Positions 1 to 13,873 of a stretch of 64,000 nt of DNA are shown here, piece after piece (the stretch's first letter is position 1; every line of letters starts with the position of its first letter). The DNA lies in contig OY482854.1 of the NCBI GenBank assembly GCA_960531495.1, positions 32,236,293 through 32,300,292 on the forward strand, given 5' to 3'. The DNA is from Zeus faber (taxonomy: Eukaryota; Chordata; Actinopteri; Zeiformes; Zeidae). A model generated the notes under the pieces. That model had not been told where the DNA came from. It saw only the letters and a list, made by a program, of their open reading frames with translations, and made no database searches. A program made the position numbers and the translations under genes.

Positions 1-1733
1 GTTGGGGTGTTTAGGGTGTTAGTGTGTTAAGCGTGTTGGGGTGTTTAGGGTGTTAGTGTGTTAAGCGTGTTGGGGTGTTTAGGGTGTTAGTGTGTTTAGG
101 GTGTTGGGGTGTTTAGGGTGTTAGTGTGTTTAGGGTGTTGGGGTGTTTAGGGTGTTGGGGTGTTTAGGGTGTTAGTGTGTTAAGCATGTTGGGGTGTTTC
201 AGGTGTTAGTGTGTTTAGGGTGTTGGTGTGTTAAGCGTGTTGGGGTGTTTAGGGTGTTGGGGTGTTTAGGGTGTTGGGGTGTTTAGGGTGTTGGTGTGTT
301 AATTGTGTTGGTGTGTTCAGCGTGTTGGAGTGTTTAGGGTGTTGGCATGTTGATCCTGTTGCTGTGTTGAGCGTGTTGGGGTGTTTAGCGTGTTGGCATG
401 TTGATCTTGTTGGTGTGTTTAGCGTGTTGGGGTGTTTAGCGTGTTGGCATGTTGATCCTGTTGGTGTGTTTAGCGTGTTGGGGTGTTTAGCGTGTTGGGG
501 TGTCTAGCGTGTTGGCATGTTGATCCTGTTGGTGTGTTTAGCGTGTTGGGGTGTTCAGCGTGTTGGCATGTTGATCCTGTTGGTGTGTTGAGCGTGTTGG
601 GGTGTTCAGTGTGTTGGCATGTTTATCCTGTTGGTGTGTTTAGCGTGTTGGTGTGTTTAGCGTGTTGGCATGTTGATCCTGTTGGTGTGTTGAGCGTGTT
701 GGGGTGTTAAGCGGGTTGGCATGTTTAGGGTGTTTAGCATGTTGACGTGTTTAGTGCATTTGCCTATTTAGCCTGTCGCTGTGTTGAGAAAGGTGTTGGG
801 GTGTTAAGCGTGTTGGGGTGTTTATCGTGTTGGTGTGTTTAGTGTGTTGGGGTGTTTAGGGTGTTGGCATGTTTAGCGTGTTGGTGTGTTTAGCGTGTTG
901 TGGTGTTTATCGTGTTGGCATGTTTAGCGTGTTGGAGTATTTAGGGTGTTGGTGTGTTAATTGTGTTGGTGTGTTCAGCGTGTTGGAGTGTTTAGGGTGT
1001 TGGTGTGTTAATTGTGTTGGGGTGTTCAGCGTGTTGGTGTGTTTAGCGTGTTGGGGTGTCTAGCGTGTTGGCATGTTGATCCTGTTGGTGTGTTTAGCAT
1101 GTTGGGGTGTCTAGCGTGTTGGCATGTTGATCCTGTTGGTGTGTTTAGCGTGTTGGGGTGTTTAGCGTGTTGGCATGTTGATCCTGTTGGTGTGTTTAGC
1201 GTGTTGGTGTGTTTAGCGTGTTGGCATGTTGATCCTGTTGGTGTGTTTAGCGTGTTGGGGTGTTAAGCGGGTTGGCATGTTTAGGGTGTTTAGCATGTTG
1301 ACGTGTTTAGTGCATTTGCCTATTTAGCCTGTCGCTGTGTTGAGAAAGGTGTTGGGGTGTTAAGCGTGTTGGGGTGTTTATCGTGTTGGTGTGTTTAGTG
1401 TGTTGGGGTGTTTAGGGTGTTGGCATGTTTAGCGTGTTGGTGTGTTTAGCGTGTTGTGGTGTTTATCGTGTTGGCATGTTTAGCGTGTTGGAGTATTTAG
1501 GGTGTTGGTGTGTTAATTGTGTTGGGGTGTTCAGCGTGTTGGTGTGTTTAGCGTGTTGGTGTGTTTAGCGTGTTGGCATGTTGATCCTGTTGGTGTGTTT
1601 AGCGTGTTGGCATGTTGATCCTGTTGGTGTGTTGAGCGTGTTGGGGTGTTAAGCGGGTTGGCATGTTTAGGGTGTTTAGCATGTTGACGTGTTTAGTGCA
1701 TTTGCCTATTTAGCCTGTCGCTGTGTTGAGAAT
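1..1733 (+). repeat. GTGTTTAG/GTGTTGGG minisatellite block, at least 1.73 kb
   Basis: Continuous array of 8-10-base units of the type GTGTTTAGCG and TGTTGGGGT, running off the left window edge. A landmark (AAGCGGGTTGGCATG ... TAGCCTGTCGCTGTGTTGAGAA) recurs near 709, 1265 and 1651, so large segments have been duplicated (spacings 556 and 386). The open frames inside (FSVLGCLACWHVDPVG periodicity) follow from repeat length and are not genes. Confidence 0.95.
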
Positions 1734-3180
1734 GAAACGCTCAGCTGGTGTGTGTGAACATGTTGGATCCATTAAGCTGGTCTGAGGTGCGACCCAGCCG
1801 TAAGAAATGTTGTTCTATGATGTGAATAACATCAGTTTGAAGAGGCTCTAATTCATTCTTATTCATGGTTGACCCCAGTTTTTAGCAACATCATCAAACA
1901 AAAATATCAAACTGTGAAATCAGAATCAGTGATATTAAGGTTTGTTGCAGCCGTTTCCATGGTTTCAGTGAATACGACCAAGAAACGTATTTGTTTTGAG
2001 AAGAGAGCGACATCGCGCGGCATTGATCCTTAAAATCATAATAACACATCGATCACAACGCTTTGGATTTCTTAGACCCCGCCCCCTCCAGCTGAGAGAC
2101 ACGCCCACTCATCTGATTAAACAGGAGTCACTTTGCGTCATGGGGTCATTGAGTCGCGTTACCGTGGAGACGGAAGGGAGCGAGCGTTCCAAAAGACAAC
2201 GTCGGTTCCGTTGACGAGGGGGCGTGGTCCACAATCCGCTAACCACGCCCTCGATGCCAATCAAATGTTTGGAAATATGAAGCCTTGAAATAGTAAGATT
2301 AATACGTTGTTTTGATTTTCCAACCCTGCTTCAGCGGGTTCAACCTGCCTCCCACACTGAGCTCCCACGGGGCCTTCGCGGCGCGGCTCCGCCCCAACGC
2401 ACGGCTGCACGGGAAACATAAACACACTTGACATTCTGCTCCGATGCAGAATAACATCAGTTCCTCACAACAGCGGTTCCCAACCCCACGGACAAAAACT
2501 CTCAAATCTCAATCTCGTGACCATGCGGATCATTTGCATGCGGCCAATCACATCAAAGCATCGCATGGGGAAGCCACGCCCACCTATTGAGCTGACTGTG
2601 CACCTTTTAAATTCTCACCTGGAGTTTGTACCTGTCATTCAACTGACGGCTCATGAATATAAATTGGTCATAGGCCGCTATAGAAAGTCTAATATGAGTT
2701 ATCTTCTTATATTTTTGCTGAATAATAAAGATGAATAAAGTGTCTTTATCTAATGTTTCCATGGTTTTAAGACGTTATAAGTTGGGTGGGGGTGTAGTTA
2801 TTGATATAGTTGATTGTAGTCACTGTGGTGTTTCACAGTGAGTAGTTCTACCTCCTGCACCGTTATTATCACTGATTTGTGCTTGGCTTGTTTACACTCT
2901 AATTACATTCTACGTTCTATTCAATTCACGTTGTGATCTAACAGCCTCCATGCCCCCCCCCCGCCCCACCCCCGACGTTTCAGAAAATCCTTCCAAAAAG
3001 AATTAAAACCTGGAACCGAGACAAAACCCTCGATTCAGGTGTGAACGCGATTTTCACTTCCAGAAACTCACAGTTGGGCTCTTTGTTGTTTCTACTAAAC
3101 CATAACGATGCAATTTCAATTCTCATTTCATCTTCTTCTACTTTTTACGTTGAAATGTGAGACAGGGCTGAAGGTCTGAT
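1734..3180. other. Non-repetitive gene-free stretch
   Basis: No exon recognised. 2075-2260 is relatively GC/CpG rich with CCCCGCCCCC and CCAATC-like motifs and could be promoter-like, but no start site or transcript can be supported. A short T-run follows at 3181-3200. Confidence 0.4.
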
Positions 3181-3365
3181 TTTTTTTTTTTTTTTTTTTT
3201 AATGCAAACCCCACGTAGCCTCCATCTGATGGAGGCGAGTTCCAGGAGGTCGATCACAGAAACAAATCCACCTTGAGTGACCGAGCTACGTCTGCTGAAC
3301 CTCCATCTTATCCGTCAGGATCAACAACACGCTTCTGTTCTGACCAATCCTTTTTATCACAGATG

Positions 3366-3510
3366 CCAAAACATCCAAGAACATCCCAAAACATCCAAGA
3401 ACATCCAAGAACATCCCAGAACATCCAAGAACATCCAAGAACATCCAAGAACATCCCAAAACATCCAAGAACATCCAAGAACATCCCAGAACATCCAAGA
3501 ACATCCAAGA
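3366..3510 (+). repeat. 10-bp minisatellite (AACATCCAAG)n
   Basis: About 14 copies of a 10-base unit with AACATCCCAA/AACATCCCAG variants. Open in several frames on both strands because it lacks stops. Degenerate copies resume after the SINE at about 3706-3730. Confidence 0.95.
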
Positions 3511-3705
3511 ATGGGGATGATAGCTCAGGAGGTAGAGCTGGTGGTCTAGTCATGTAAAGGTTGCTGGTTGGATCCCAGGCTCCTCCTGCTAGCATGCTGT
3601 AGTGTCCTTGAGCAAGACACTTAACCCCTCATTGCTCCTGATGGCTGCGTCCGTCGCTGTTTGAATAATTGTAAGTGGCTTTGGATAAAAGCGTCTCATC
3701 AATGT
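3511..3705 (+). mobile_element. tRNA-derived SINE, + orientation
   Basis: Box A-like GATAGCTCAGGAGGTAGAG, box B-like GGTTGCTGGTTGGATCCC, then the fish SINE body TGTCCTTGAGCAAGACACTTAACCCC and GGATAAAAGCGTCTC tail. Closely related to the copy at 21547-21765. It sits inside the 10-bp minisatellite, whose units occur on both sides. Confidence 0.85.
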
Positions 3706-3730
3706 AATCAAGAACATTCCAAAACATCCC

Positions 3731-6700
3731 GTCTCGCCCTCAAATTGAAGTTGTTATGGCAGCGAGACGCGTCCCTGTCTCGCGTCTCCAGATGGAAGCG
3801 GACAGACTTGATGTTTTCGAACCAGAGCTTTGTGTTTGGTTTGGGTGTGATGGAGGATGTGCTTCACCCTCGTTAATACTGAGCTCCGACCAAACTCAGG
3901 TCTTTTCAATGAACTCCGTGTACAATCTGGATGTCATATTGTGAGACCTCTCGTTCTAATAATGATTAATTCCATGGAGAAACCAGGAGGATGGTCCATA
4001 ATAATCATATTTCCCCGTCAGGACGCTGTGTCATATGAGGAGGCTCCGCTGCTGCAGAAGCTGCTGTTTATCTGTTGATTGTAATCTGGTTTTTCATCTT
4101 TTTTTTTTTATGAGCTTTTCTTCAGTGCCACTCGCCGCCGTCTTTTAATATCTCAGGCGTTCTGCTCACACTGTGATTTGAAACCAATTGATTTGGCTGC
4201 TTTCTTTTAAAGGAAAACACGCTATTTATTTCAACCCAAACCTTATCTTTGGATCGTTGGGAGTCAAGCAGAAAAATGTAAAAATAATCATTAGGTTAAA
4301 AAATAAAAAAATACATTTTCCTTTGAGCTTGTGTTTGAAATGCAGTCGTGGGGTCAGGGAAGGGAGCGCTGAGTTCCGGGGTGAAGAGGTGATGGAGGGT
4401 GGGATGGAGGAGTGATGTTCCTCTCGGGACGACGGGGGAATTCGTGCAGAACGAGCCGCGGAGGAAGATGTTTCTCGGATGTTTGGGTTCCTTCATGGCG
4501 GTGTTTTGGAGCGGAACACTCCAGACAGGATCCTCATTCCTCGTCTCCGTGTACTTCCTCCCGGTGGCTGCGAGGGCGGGGCTCTGGCAGAAGGTCACTC
4601 ATCACCCGGAGAGGGCGTCGATGTGAGGCTGGAGCAGAAGTCGGGACGGGAGACGGGAACGGAAATGACTGGAGCTCCAGAGGAAAGGTCACGTCATTAT
4701 TTACTGTTGTTATCACAGTGAAGACGTTGGAACGGCCAGAAGACCTGGCATCCAAATTCCAGATCAGAAATGAAGGTATTGTAAATGTTATGGAAACGGG
4801 GCCAGTAGTTTGGAGATCTGCCGCATGATCGTGTGCAGCGATATCTGCTCATTTATTTGAGTTCTCTAGGTTCATGTTTTGGTCTTTGATTGGAGTCTTC
4901 TAGCCGTGTGCATTATCTCCCCTTCAGTACGTTTCTAGACGTGTTGCTCCGCTGGCAGCTCCTCCTCCAGGTGTTCTGGAACCACTGCACTGGATCCCAT
5001 CTCTGCCTCTCAGCTCTGGGTCAGGATCGGTCCAAGACGACGGGCAAGAGCCACACGTCCTCCAAGAAAACATTTGCAGTCTTATATTGACGTAAAGGGA
5101 TAAATGTTTCTATGCCAAGTAATTAACATTTATTAAACATTTTATATTTTATCACGTCTTTCATATTGGTGAAATTTAAAAGCAAATCAAATCATATATT
5201 TCCATTTAGATATTAATGAAATGAGTGGATTCCCTCCATAGATCCCTGTAGCTGTACAGTAGATCAGGGTTTCCATGTTTTTCAAACATAATAAACCGAG
5301 GACCCCTCACGTACGGCCCAAAAAATAATTTGATATTAGGTCTATTTCTCACACGAGTGTGGAAAAACATTCAAGGGATATGTATTTGAAATTCAAAAGA
5401 TTATTATATACATGATATATTGCATAAAAACATTTCTAAAAATGTAAAGATGTACCCCTTCAAAGGACACAGAACATTGGCCCCCGGACCTCACCTTGAG
5501 AATCACTGCAGTAGATTCCCTGGTCCCTCTCTTCCTTTTGCAGTAGATCTGATTTTCCAGTGTTTGTGATGTCATCGTGGATTGCCTCGTTGTTTCCACG
5601 ATGGGGTGAAAATCATCAATTCGTCCAAATATTGATGAATACAATTCAGTTTTTATACAAGCGTCACATTTTGAAGATGAGCTGACGAGACCGGACTGAG
5701 AGCGATGGAGTTGCAGCGGTGATGATCAGAGACGAGGCCTTATATTGATTATATTCTATGATATCTTCTGTGACGTATCTGTGGTGTGGGGGTGGTGTGT
5801 ATTAAGCAGCCACACCGTCTTCGGTCGAGGTAATTGAGCCCGGGATCAGGGTGGCTGTCCACCTGTTCCTCTTCGGAGCAATCACTGCGCAACAGGTCAA
5901 TCACCTCTGTTATGACAAGTGTCCATCTGCTCCTGGCTTGTTCCATCTGTCCACTCTCTACAATAAACCGGTGCAACGTCTCTGCCTGTGTCTCTGTGCC
6001 AGAGGGACCTGAAAACACCACTCGGGTGGGTGTGGCAGGTGGAACTGCTACAGCATCGTCCCAAAAGAGCTTGTGTGTAGCAGAACCAGGTAGAGAACCC
6101 AGCGAGAGACGGTGCCGTCATCTAAAACAACGAGCGAGCGGCGGCTTTGACCCTGCCCTCCTCAAACTGACTCCATCGTGGTGATAAAGGCCCTCGGCCG
6201 CTTGGGATCTCAGCCTGGTTATTTTGGGATGTTTGCTGCGTCCTGTAATGGCTCGTTGTCTCCACCAACGCAGCACTGCCCCAACCCGGCAGAAGCAGCG
6301 AAGCAGAACCACGTCCTCATGTGACACCGTCACCCCCAGGTTCTCCCTCCGGCCAGCGCTTCATTTGGAAACAATACAAACGCACACTTCTGCTTTTCAC
6401 AACGTCTTGTTCTGAACTTCACCAACAAACAGTCAAACTGCAGAACACCTTTTCAAACTGTGAACTTTGGTAGAGAGGTCTGGTGTTTGATTGGCCATTT
6501 CTTCTCTGAAGACACGGGACGTTTCCGCTGCGCGACGAGGACATTTCCTCACCCTGCACAACAAGGCCTCAGACCGCAGAGTTTGGGTTGTTTAGTTCTG
6601 ATTTAGAGTATCCATCCATCAGATGGTCTGTGTTGGGTGGAGTTACTCCAACTTGTCAGAATTCCAGTAGAAACTGCAGCACTTTTCCCAACATCCAGGT

Positions 6701-7560
6701 TCCTCCTCGTCTTGGCTGGCGTCTCTTTCTTACGTTTTTCTTCTTCTAATCGATCTCAAATTTTCTTTTTCTTCGTCATTTGAGGTTTTTCCTTTTTCTA
6801 AATGTTCATTCCACAGTTTACTGACCACATCTAGCTCCGCTGTACATACACAAATACATTGAATTCTGTTTCTTACAAAATGCATGATAAATAAAGTAGC
6901 AAATATAGGGGATTTTTTTTTAACAACAAATTTTACGTATTAGCACTTCAATGGTAGAAGTTGTAGAGTTATGTAATATGTTAAGCACTATCATTTGCGT
7001 TTCCATATAATTTGTGTTACTCTCATAGTTCTGATTCCAGTGTTTGGGAGAGGAACTCTTTCATCCCTGTAAAAGAAGCCGTTGGCGCCCCGTCCCGGAG
7101 AGGCCGCTTCCAGCCGAGCACAAAGCAGCGATTGAGTCAGAAAAGACCACGGAGCCACCAGACCGTGCAGCTCCGTCACCGGTGGCCTAGATTCTGGGGA
7201 TTGTTCCAGAGCGTCCTGCGCTTGCTGTCCTGCACTTCCACCGTTCCCTGTGTCCTTTGGCCTTCTTGTGTGTCCTTTCAACTTTAATCGTCCCGAGTGC
7301 TTTGATTCTCACACTTTGAGGGACCTCAGAGGCCCGAGGCGCCACAGCTTCACACTGATCTGGTAGATCATGGTGAAGCTTCGATGGTTTGTAGTCATTT
7401 GTTTTCTTTTTTTTTAACTAAACTAAATCGGAAGAATGGACCGGCACGACAGCGCCTCTAGTGGAGGTGGGAGGCGGCGCAGGCTTCATGTCTCCACTTA
7501 AACTTCTTGTCGCTTCTGGTTCTGCGTGGTCCATTCAGCGGCTCAGTGTGGTCTGCACTG
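3731..7560. other. Gene-free stretch left of prom1
   Basis: No exon, RNA gene or intact element recognised. Searched by eye for the missing prom1 N-terminal exons (signal peptide, TM1, Cys-rich loop, TM2) without success. Open frames at 4296-4828 and 5749-6184 lack recognisable similarity. Confidence 0.4.
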
Positions 7561-7566
7561 GCCAGC

Positions 7567-7745
7567 AGGGGGGCTCAGGAAGTAGAGCGGGTCTTGTGGT
7601 TCCGGTTTGAACCCCAGCTTCTCTTGGTTGCGTGTTGAAGTGCCCTTGAGCAAGGCACTGGACCCTAGACTGCTCCTGCCGAGCAGGTGGGAGCCTTGCA
7701 TGGCACCTCCAGCATGGGGCCATGAATTTCCCCCCGGGGAATAAT
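7567..7745 (+). mobile_element. Diverged tRNA-derived SINE
   Basis: GGGGGCTCAGGAAGTAGAGCGGGT, GGTTTGAACCCCAGC (box B-like) and TGCCCTTGAGCAAGGCACTGGACCC follow the order of the SINE at 3511 but differ throughout. Confidence 0.65.
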
Positions 7746-7940
7746 GAAGTGCTATGTTGTCTTGCTGTCCTTTCTGAGCGTGCTCAGTGCGTCTCAAAGA
7801 GCCTTTGTTCAACGGAGAGATGCCAGTGACCCTGATGGAGAGAGAGAGAGAAAGACAAAGAGAGGGGTGTGGCAGAGGAAGACAGAGAGAGAGAGTACAG
7901 GGCTTGATACTTTCAGCAGAGATAGAGAGCAACAATAGAA

Positions 7941-7942
<2 letters not shown>

Positions 7943-8010
<68 letters not shown>
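7943..8010 (+). repeat. (GT)n microsatellite, about 34 units
   Basis: Uninterrupted GT dinucleotides, preceded by a GA-rich stretch (7840-7930). Confidence 0.98.
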
Positions 8011-8011
<1 letters not shown>

Positions 8012-9457
8012 TAGTTGAACAATGAGCGTCTGTGGTCCTGTTCTTTCCAGCCGTGTTGACTCTCTCTCTACTGAGTGACCCTCCCCTGCAGTGGGTTCTT
8101 TACTTTAATTGAGCCGTGAAGCACGTTGAGATGTTTTGCTCCAGAAAGCTGCTGCTGCATACCAGCTTCACCAACAATTTACTGGGAAACCAATGCACCT
8201 TATGTTTATGAGTAAACTGGTAAAGTACACCAAGACACTTTACTTTAAACATGCAGATGAAGTCTCCCTCTGAAAAAAGCTGAGTTAACACTGCAAACCC
8301 CACCACACACGCTATCATCCCTGATCCCCTAAAATTTAAAATAACGATGATGATAAGTTGAGCTCAAAGCTAAATATCATCAATAAAAAGGTTTGATCAG
8401 GTTCATCCTTCTCACAGTGTCCTGTTCCTCTGGGCAGGTTCCAGCTTTGGGATCCTCTTCAGCAGAATTCCTTCTTCCGGTTCCGTTGTCTGGGTCTCCG
8501 GGTCGAGTGGGCGACAAGCAGAGCCGGTGTCTGGGACGTGAAGGGATTAAAAACAGGACGCGGTGCGGCCGAGGGCTCGGGTCGGGAAAAGCGTTGGTTT
8601 TCAGGAGACTTTAGGATGACAGAGGAAACGCTGAACGCGGAACAGCGGCTAACGCGGCGTCGGCTTGGAGTCCTGGATGCTCAACCTCTGGTTCCTGATG
8701 ATGCATCGCCGCTCATTCATGAAGCGCTTTGTACATTTACAATGAAACAGTTACACAACCCAGCGGCAGACGCTCTGCGATGACGTGGCGTCCTCCACCC
8801 TTTCATCCGCTTGGAACACTTTGCACGTTGCACCACAGCTTCCTGTACAAAGAAATAAGAATGATTACAAACGAGCACATCGAATGTTACAAGACGGGCT
8901 TCGCTGTTTGTCACCTCACCTTGTTCAAACGTGGGTTCCATTTATGCAGCTTCAGTGCAGTTCAATGGGGCAAACGTTTGGGACTTAAAAACACGTCAAA
9001 TCTTTTAGAAAACTTGCAACTCTTACGGTTGCAAACTGTAAATTTCATTGTTTTTTCCATATTTTATTGACTCCTTTGCACTTCTGCAAATCAGCTCTTT
9101 TGGCTCTATCCCTGCTGACGTAAGAGACTAGAAACAGGAAGTTGCGTCGCTTCCTTCTGCCAACCTGCTGCTCTGGATGTACTGCGGTGATTATAAAAAG
9201 TCGTTTTAAATAAAATGTAATATTACTGTTAATAAAAACATACACCAAGACACATGTAAGGCAACAATTGTGAGTTTCCAGTTTTGAGTCCCAGTGAGAA
9301 GAGCTTCTCAGCAGTGAAGCTGCAGCTTGTGTATGAACAGTTGGAAATGATGGAAAACAACATCTGAGTCACAAAATAACACCACAAAGATACAATTATA
9401 CAGTAAATTAGCGAGAATACTTCAGTCTCCGATTTTTCAACCATCTGCTCAGAAATA

Positions 9458-10937
<1,480 letters not shown>

Positions 10938-13816
10938 GATCGGCGTGCTGTGTGCGTACTCTGCAAACCAGAACCTGAGCTCTCAGGTGAAGAACGTGCG
11001 GCGGCTGGTGAACAGCAACATGAGAGACCTGCACACCTTCACCAACGACACGCCCGCGGTACCTGTCTGTCTGTGTAACTGTCTGTCTGTCTCCCTCCCT
11101 GTCCTTCCTTTCTTTGTAAATATGTTTTTCTGTCGCCACATCTCAATACAAACCATGACTACTTGTTGTTATTGTTATGTTTTATTCTCTGACCTCCTTG
11201 TCTTTCAGCAAATTGATTACCTCATATCTCAGTACCGGACGGCCAGGAACAAGGTGGTGTACGATCTGGACAGTGAGTCTGTCCCTCTCTTTCTTTCTGT
11301 CAATAAAACAGTATCTGAACGCACTGCATCACTTTCCTGAAAACCTCAACCCACACATCAACCAGACTTACTTTCACGTCACCTCATACTACCGCAAATA
11401 TTTCTATCTACAATGTCGTATCTGTTCAATAAAACTCCTCGGGGTCCCTGAAGGAATGGCAGCAGGTGTGCTGCACATTCTGCACACATCAAACCCCCGT
11501 GGGACTGACATTTCAGCTGGTGCTTCTGAAGGGACCACCACCCGCGGTCGGAGGTTCCATGTAATGTGAGCGTTGTGTTTGGGGATCTGTTGTGTTTAGT
11601 TCCATCAGCTTTTCCTCTGTTGCTCTGCAGATATAGGTCCTCTACTGGGTGGAAGGATACACGAGCAGCTGGGGAGGGAGGTGCGACCCACCCTGGACCG
11701 AGTGCTCAGCATGGCTAGAGGTACATTATATAACCAGATGTTTTGTATTATATACTGTACATTCAGCTTGTCTGATATGACTGCATTTGTCTGGTAAATT
11801 ATTAAACGCATGCAGAGTTTATGACAAATATTTTATTATATATGATTTCAGCCTATTTGTTGATTCTTATAGTAAACCAAACAATGTACTGTACATTTTG
11901 GTTCTATACTTTGTATATTTAAGCTAAATTGAAATAAATATAATTTCACTTAATTTTTGATTTGAGTGTTTTTTTGTGTATTATGTGATTGACGTGTTCA
12001 TTACAAGCTCTGAAACTGAGCTTTGCAGAAACTTTTTTTTATTATTCTTCCCTTTTTTACGCTTTGTGGTAAAGTGAGAATCGAGAGGGCCATGAAAGGT
12101 AAAAGTACCTGCACAACCCTGTGACCCCTGACCCCATGACCTTTGACCTCTGTACCTCCAGTGGTTGGTTCCCTGTGCAGTGCCATCTTAATGAGCAGCC
12201 ACACATTAAGGATATGGCATCACAACCTAAAGCACCGACCCTGTGTCTCAGGGTTGCCAATCACAAATGTTCAGTTTAATTGAAAATTGGATTTTCAATT
12301 AAACTGACATATTTTTTACAGATATGATTTATATCGTTTATTTAAGAGTTTAACACTCTCCCTACTTGCCTGAACTGCTCTGGATTTACACGCCGTATAA
12401 ACATTTGATAATTTACTGAAACTTTGCATTTAACTATTTTCTATATTTATATTTTTAATGAATGTATTTATTTATTCCATCAATCTGCCTTTATGGGTGA
12501 ATGTGACAAAAAGTTACATCCAGGTTTGATTAAGAAAAATGAAAAAAAAAAGTATAGAAATATATATATATATATATATATAACATTCAGAAATTAAACA
12601 ATTTCAGTAATGGAACATTTGTACTTTTTTGTGGATTTAGGGATCCAATATTTAGGTTCTTGGTTACACCAGCATTGGCAACCCTGCTGTGTCTGTGTGT
12701 GTTTCTGTGTATGTGTTTACAGTTCCACATCTGGATTCAAACCTTAAATACAGTTCAACACTGACTCATACTGTACAGTATGAACCTATTCTTCTTCAGA
12801 TGAAGAAATGTCAAATGACTTTTTTTTACATATTTGAGGAAGAAATATTCAAAATCAATCTTCAATAATTCAATATTTATGATGAAAAAACAAGATATCA
12901 ATTGTAGAATAATAATGATAATATAAAACTGTAATCTCATTAGCATGGTTTGTTGCTAAATAAAGACAAAAATAAGCCTTCTCCCTTCGCTCCCTCTCCG
13001 TTCTCACCCTTCCAGCGATGCGGGAGACCAAGGAGGCACTGGAGAACGCCAGCGTGTCCTTGGAGGTTCTGCAGGAAGGGACAGGGAAGCTCAACTTCAA
13101 CCTGAGCCTGATGCGCAGCAGCCTGAGCCGCAGTCTGAGCGACCCGGGCTGCAGCGACGAGGAGTCGGACGCCACCAGCGCTCAGCTCTGCCGCAGCATC
13201 CGCCAGTCGCTCAGCCAGCTCAGCATCAGCGCCAACTTCACACGGGTAGGAACCGCTGGACGCCGTGTTCAGTCTGCTTTTTTGGCAGAGAACAATTTCA
13301 TTTTAACCTTAATCATATTCCTCAAGAGAGGTTTGGCTGAATTATCTGAAAGGAAAGAGGTTTAACATTTTTTTCACGGGTTCAAAGTTCTAGTCAAACG
13401 TTATTTAGGAACTTTGTGTTGAAGATACAGTGTCCAAATGAGCATGCATGGAAAAGGAACCTTGACCGTGGGTGCCCAAATTTGGGAAGCCTTATTTGCA
13501 GTGAAAAATATTATAAAATAGAATTACCTCATCTGCATTACAGATGAAGAAAACCAATACACAAAGAAACATGTGAAACATCAATTTATGAAACAAATGA
13601 TTGAAACTTTTTGGATATTGATAGTCGGGGTTTGGTTTGGTGTTGACCAGTGTGCTGTCTGCTTTCCAGCTGCCCAGTGTCAACGTTCAGCTGGAGAGGA
13701 TGAGCGAGGTTCTGCAGACGGACCTGAGCGCCATCGTGCAGAAGGTGAGAACCAGATCCTGCTGGAACCTTCTGGGAGGAAGGAGGAACTTCTGTCCTCA
13801 AGCCATGACCTCGTCT

Positions 13817-13873
<57 letters not shown>

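Noticed and set aside
262..1266. Open frames in the left minisatellite with a Cys/Val-rich periodic peptide
   Set aside because: Periodicity equals the DNA repeat unit, several overlapping frames exist, and there is no signal, domain or splice context.
3366..3510. CRISPR-like array
   Set aside because: Units are 10 bp with no spacers, in a vertebrate genome; ordinary minisatellite.
3511..3600. tRNA gene
   Set aside because: Box A- and box B-like motifs belong to a SINE head that continues into the SINE body; no intact cloverleaf.
5749..6184. Possible gene or transposon ORFs on both strands
   Set aside because: No recognisable motif, no splice or family support.
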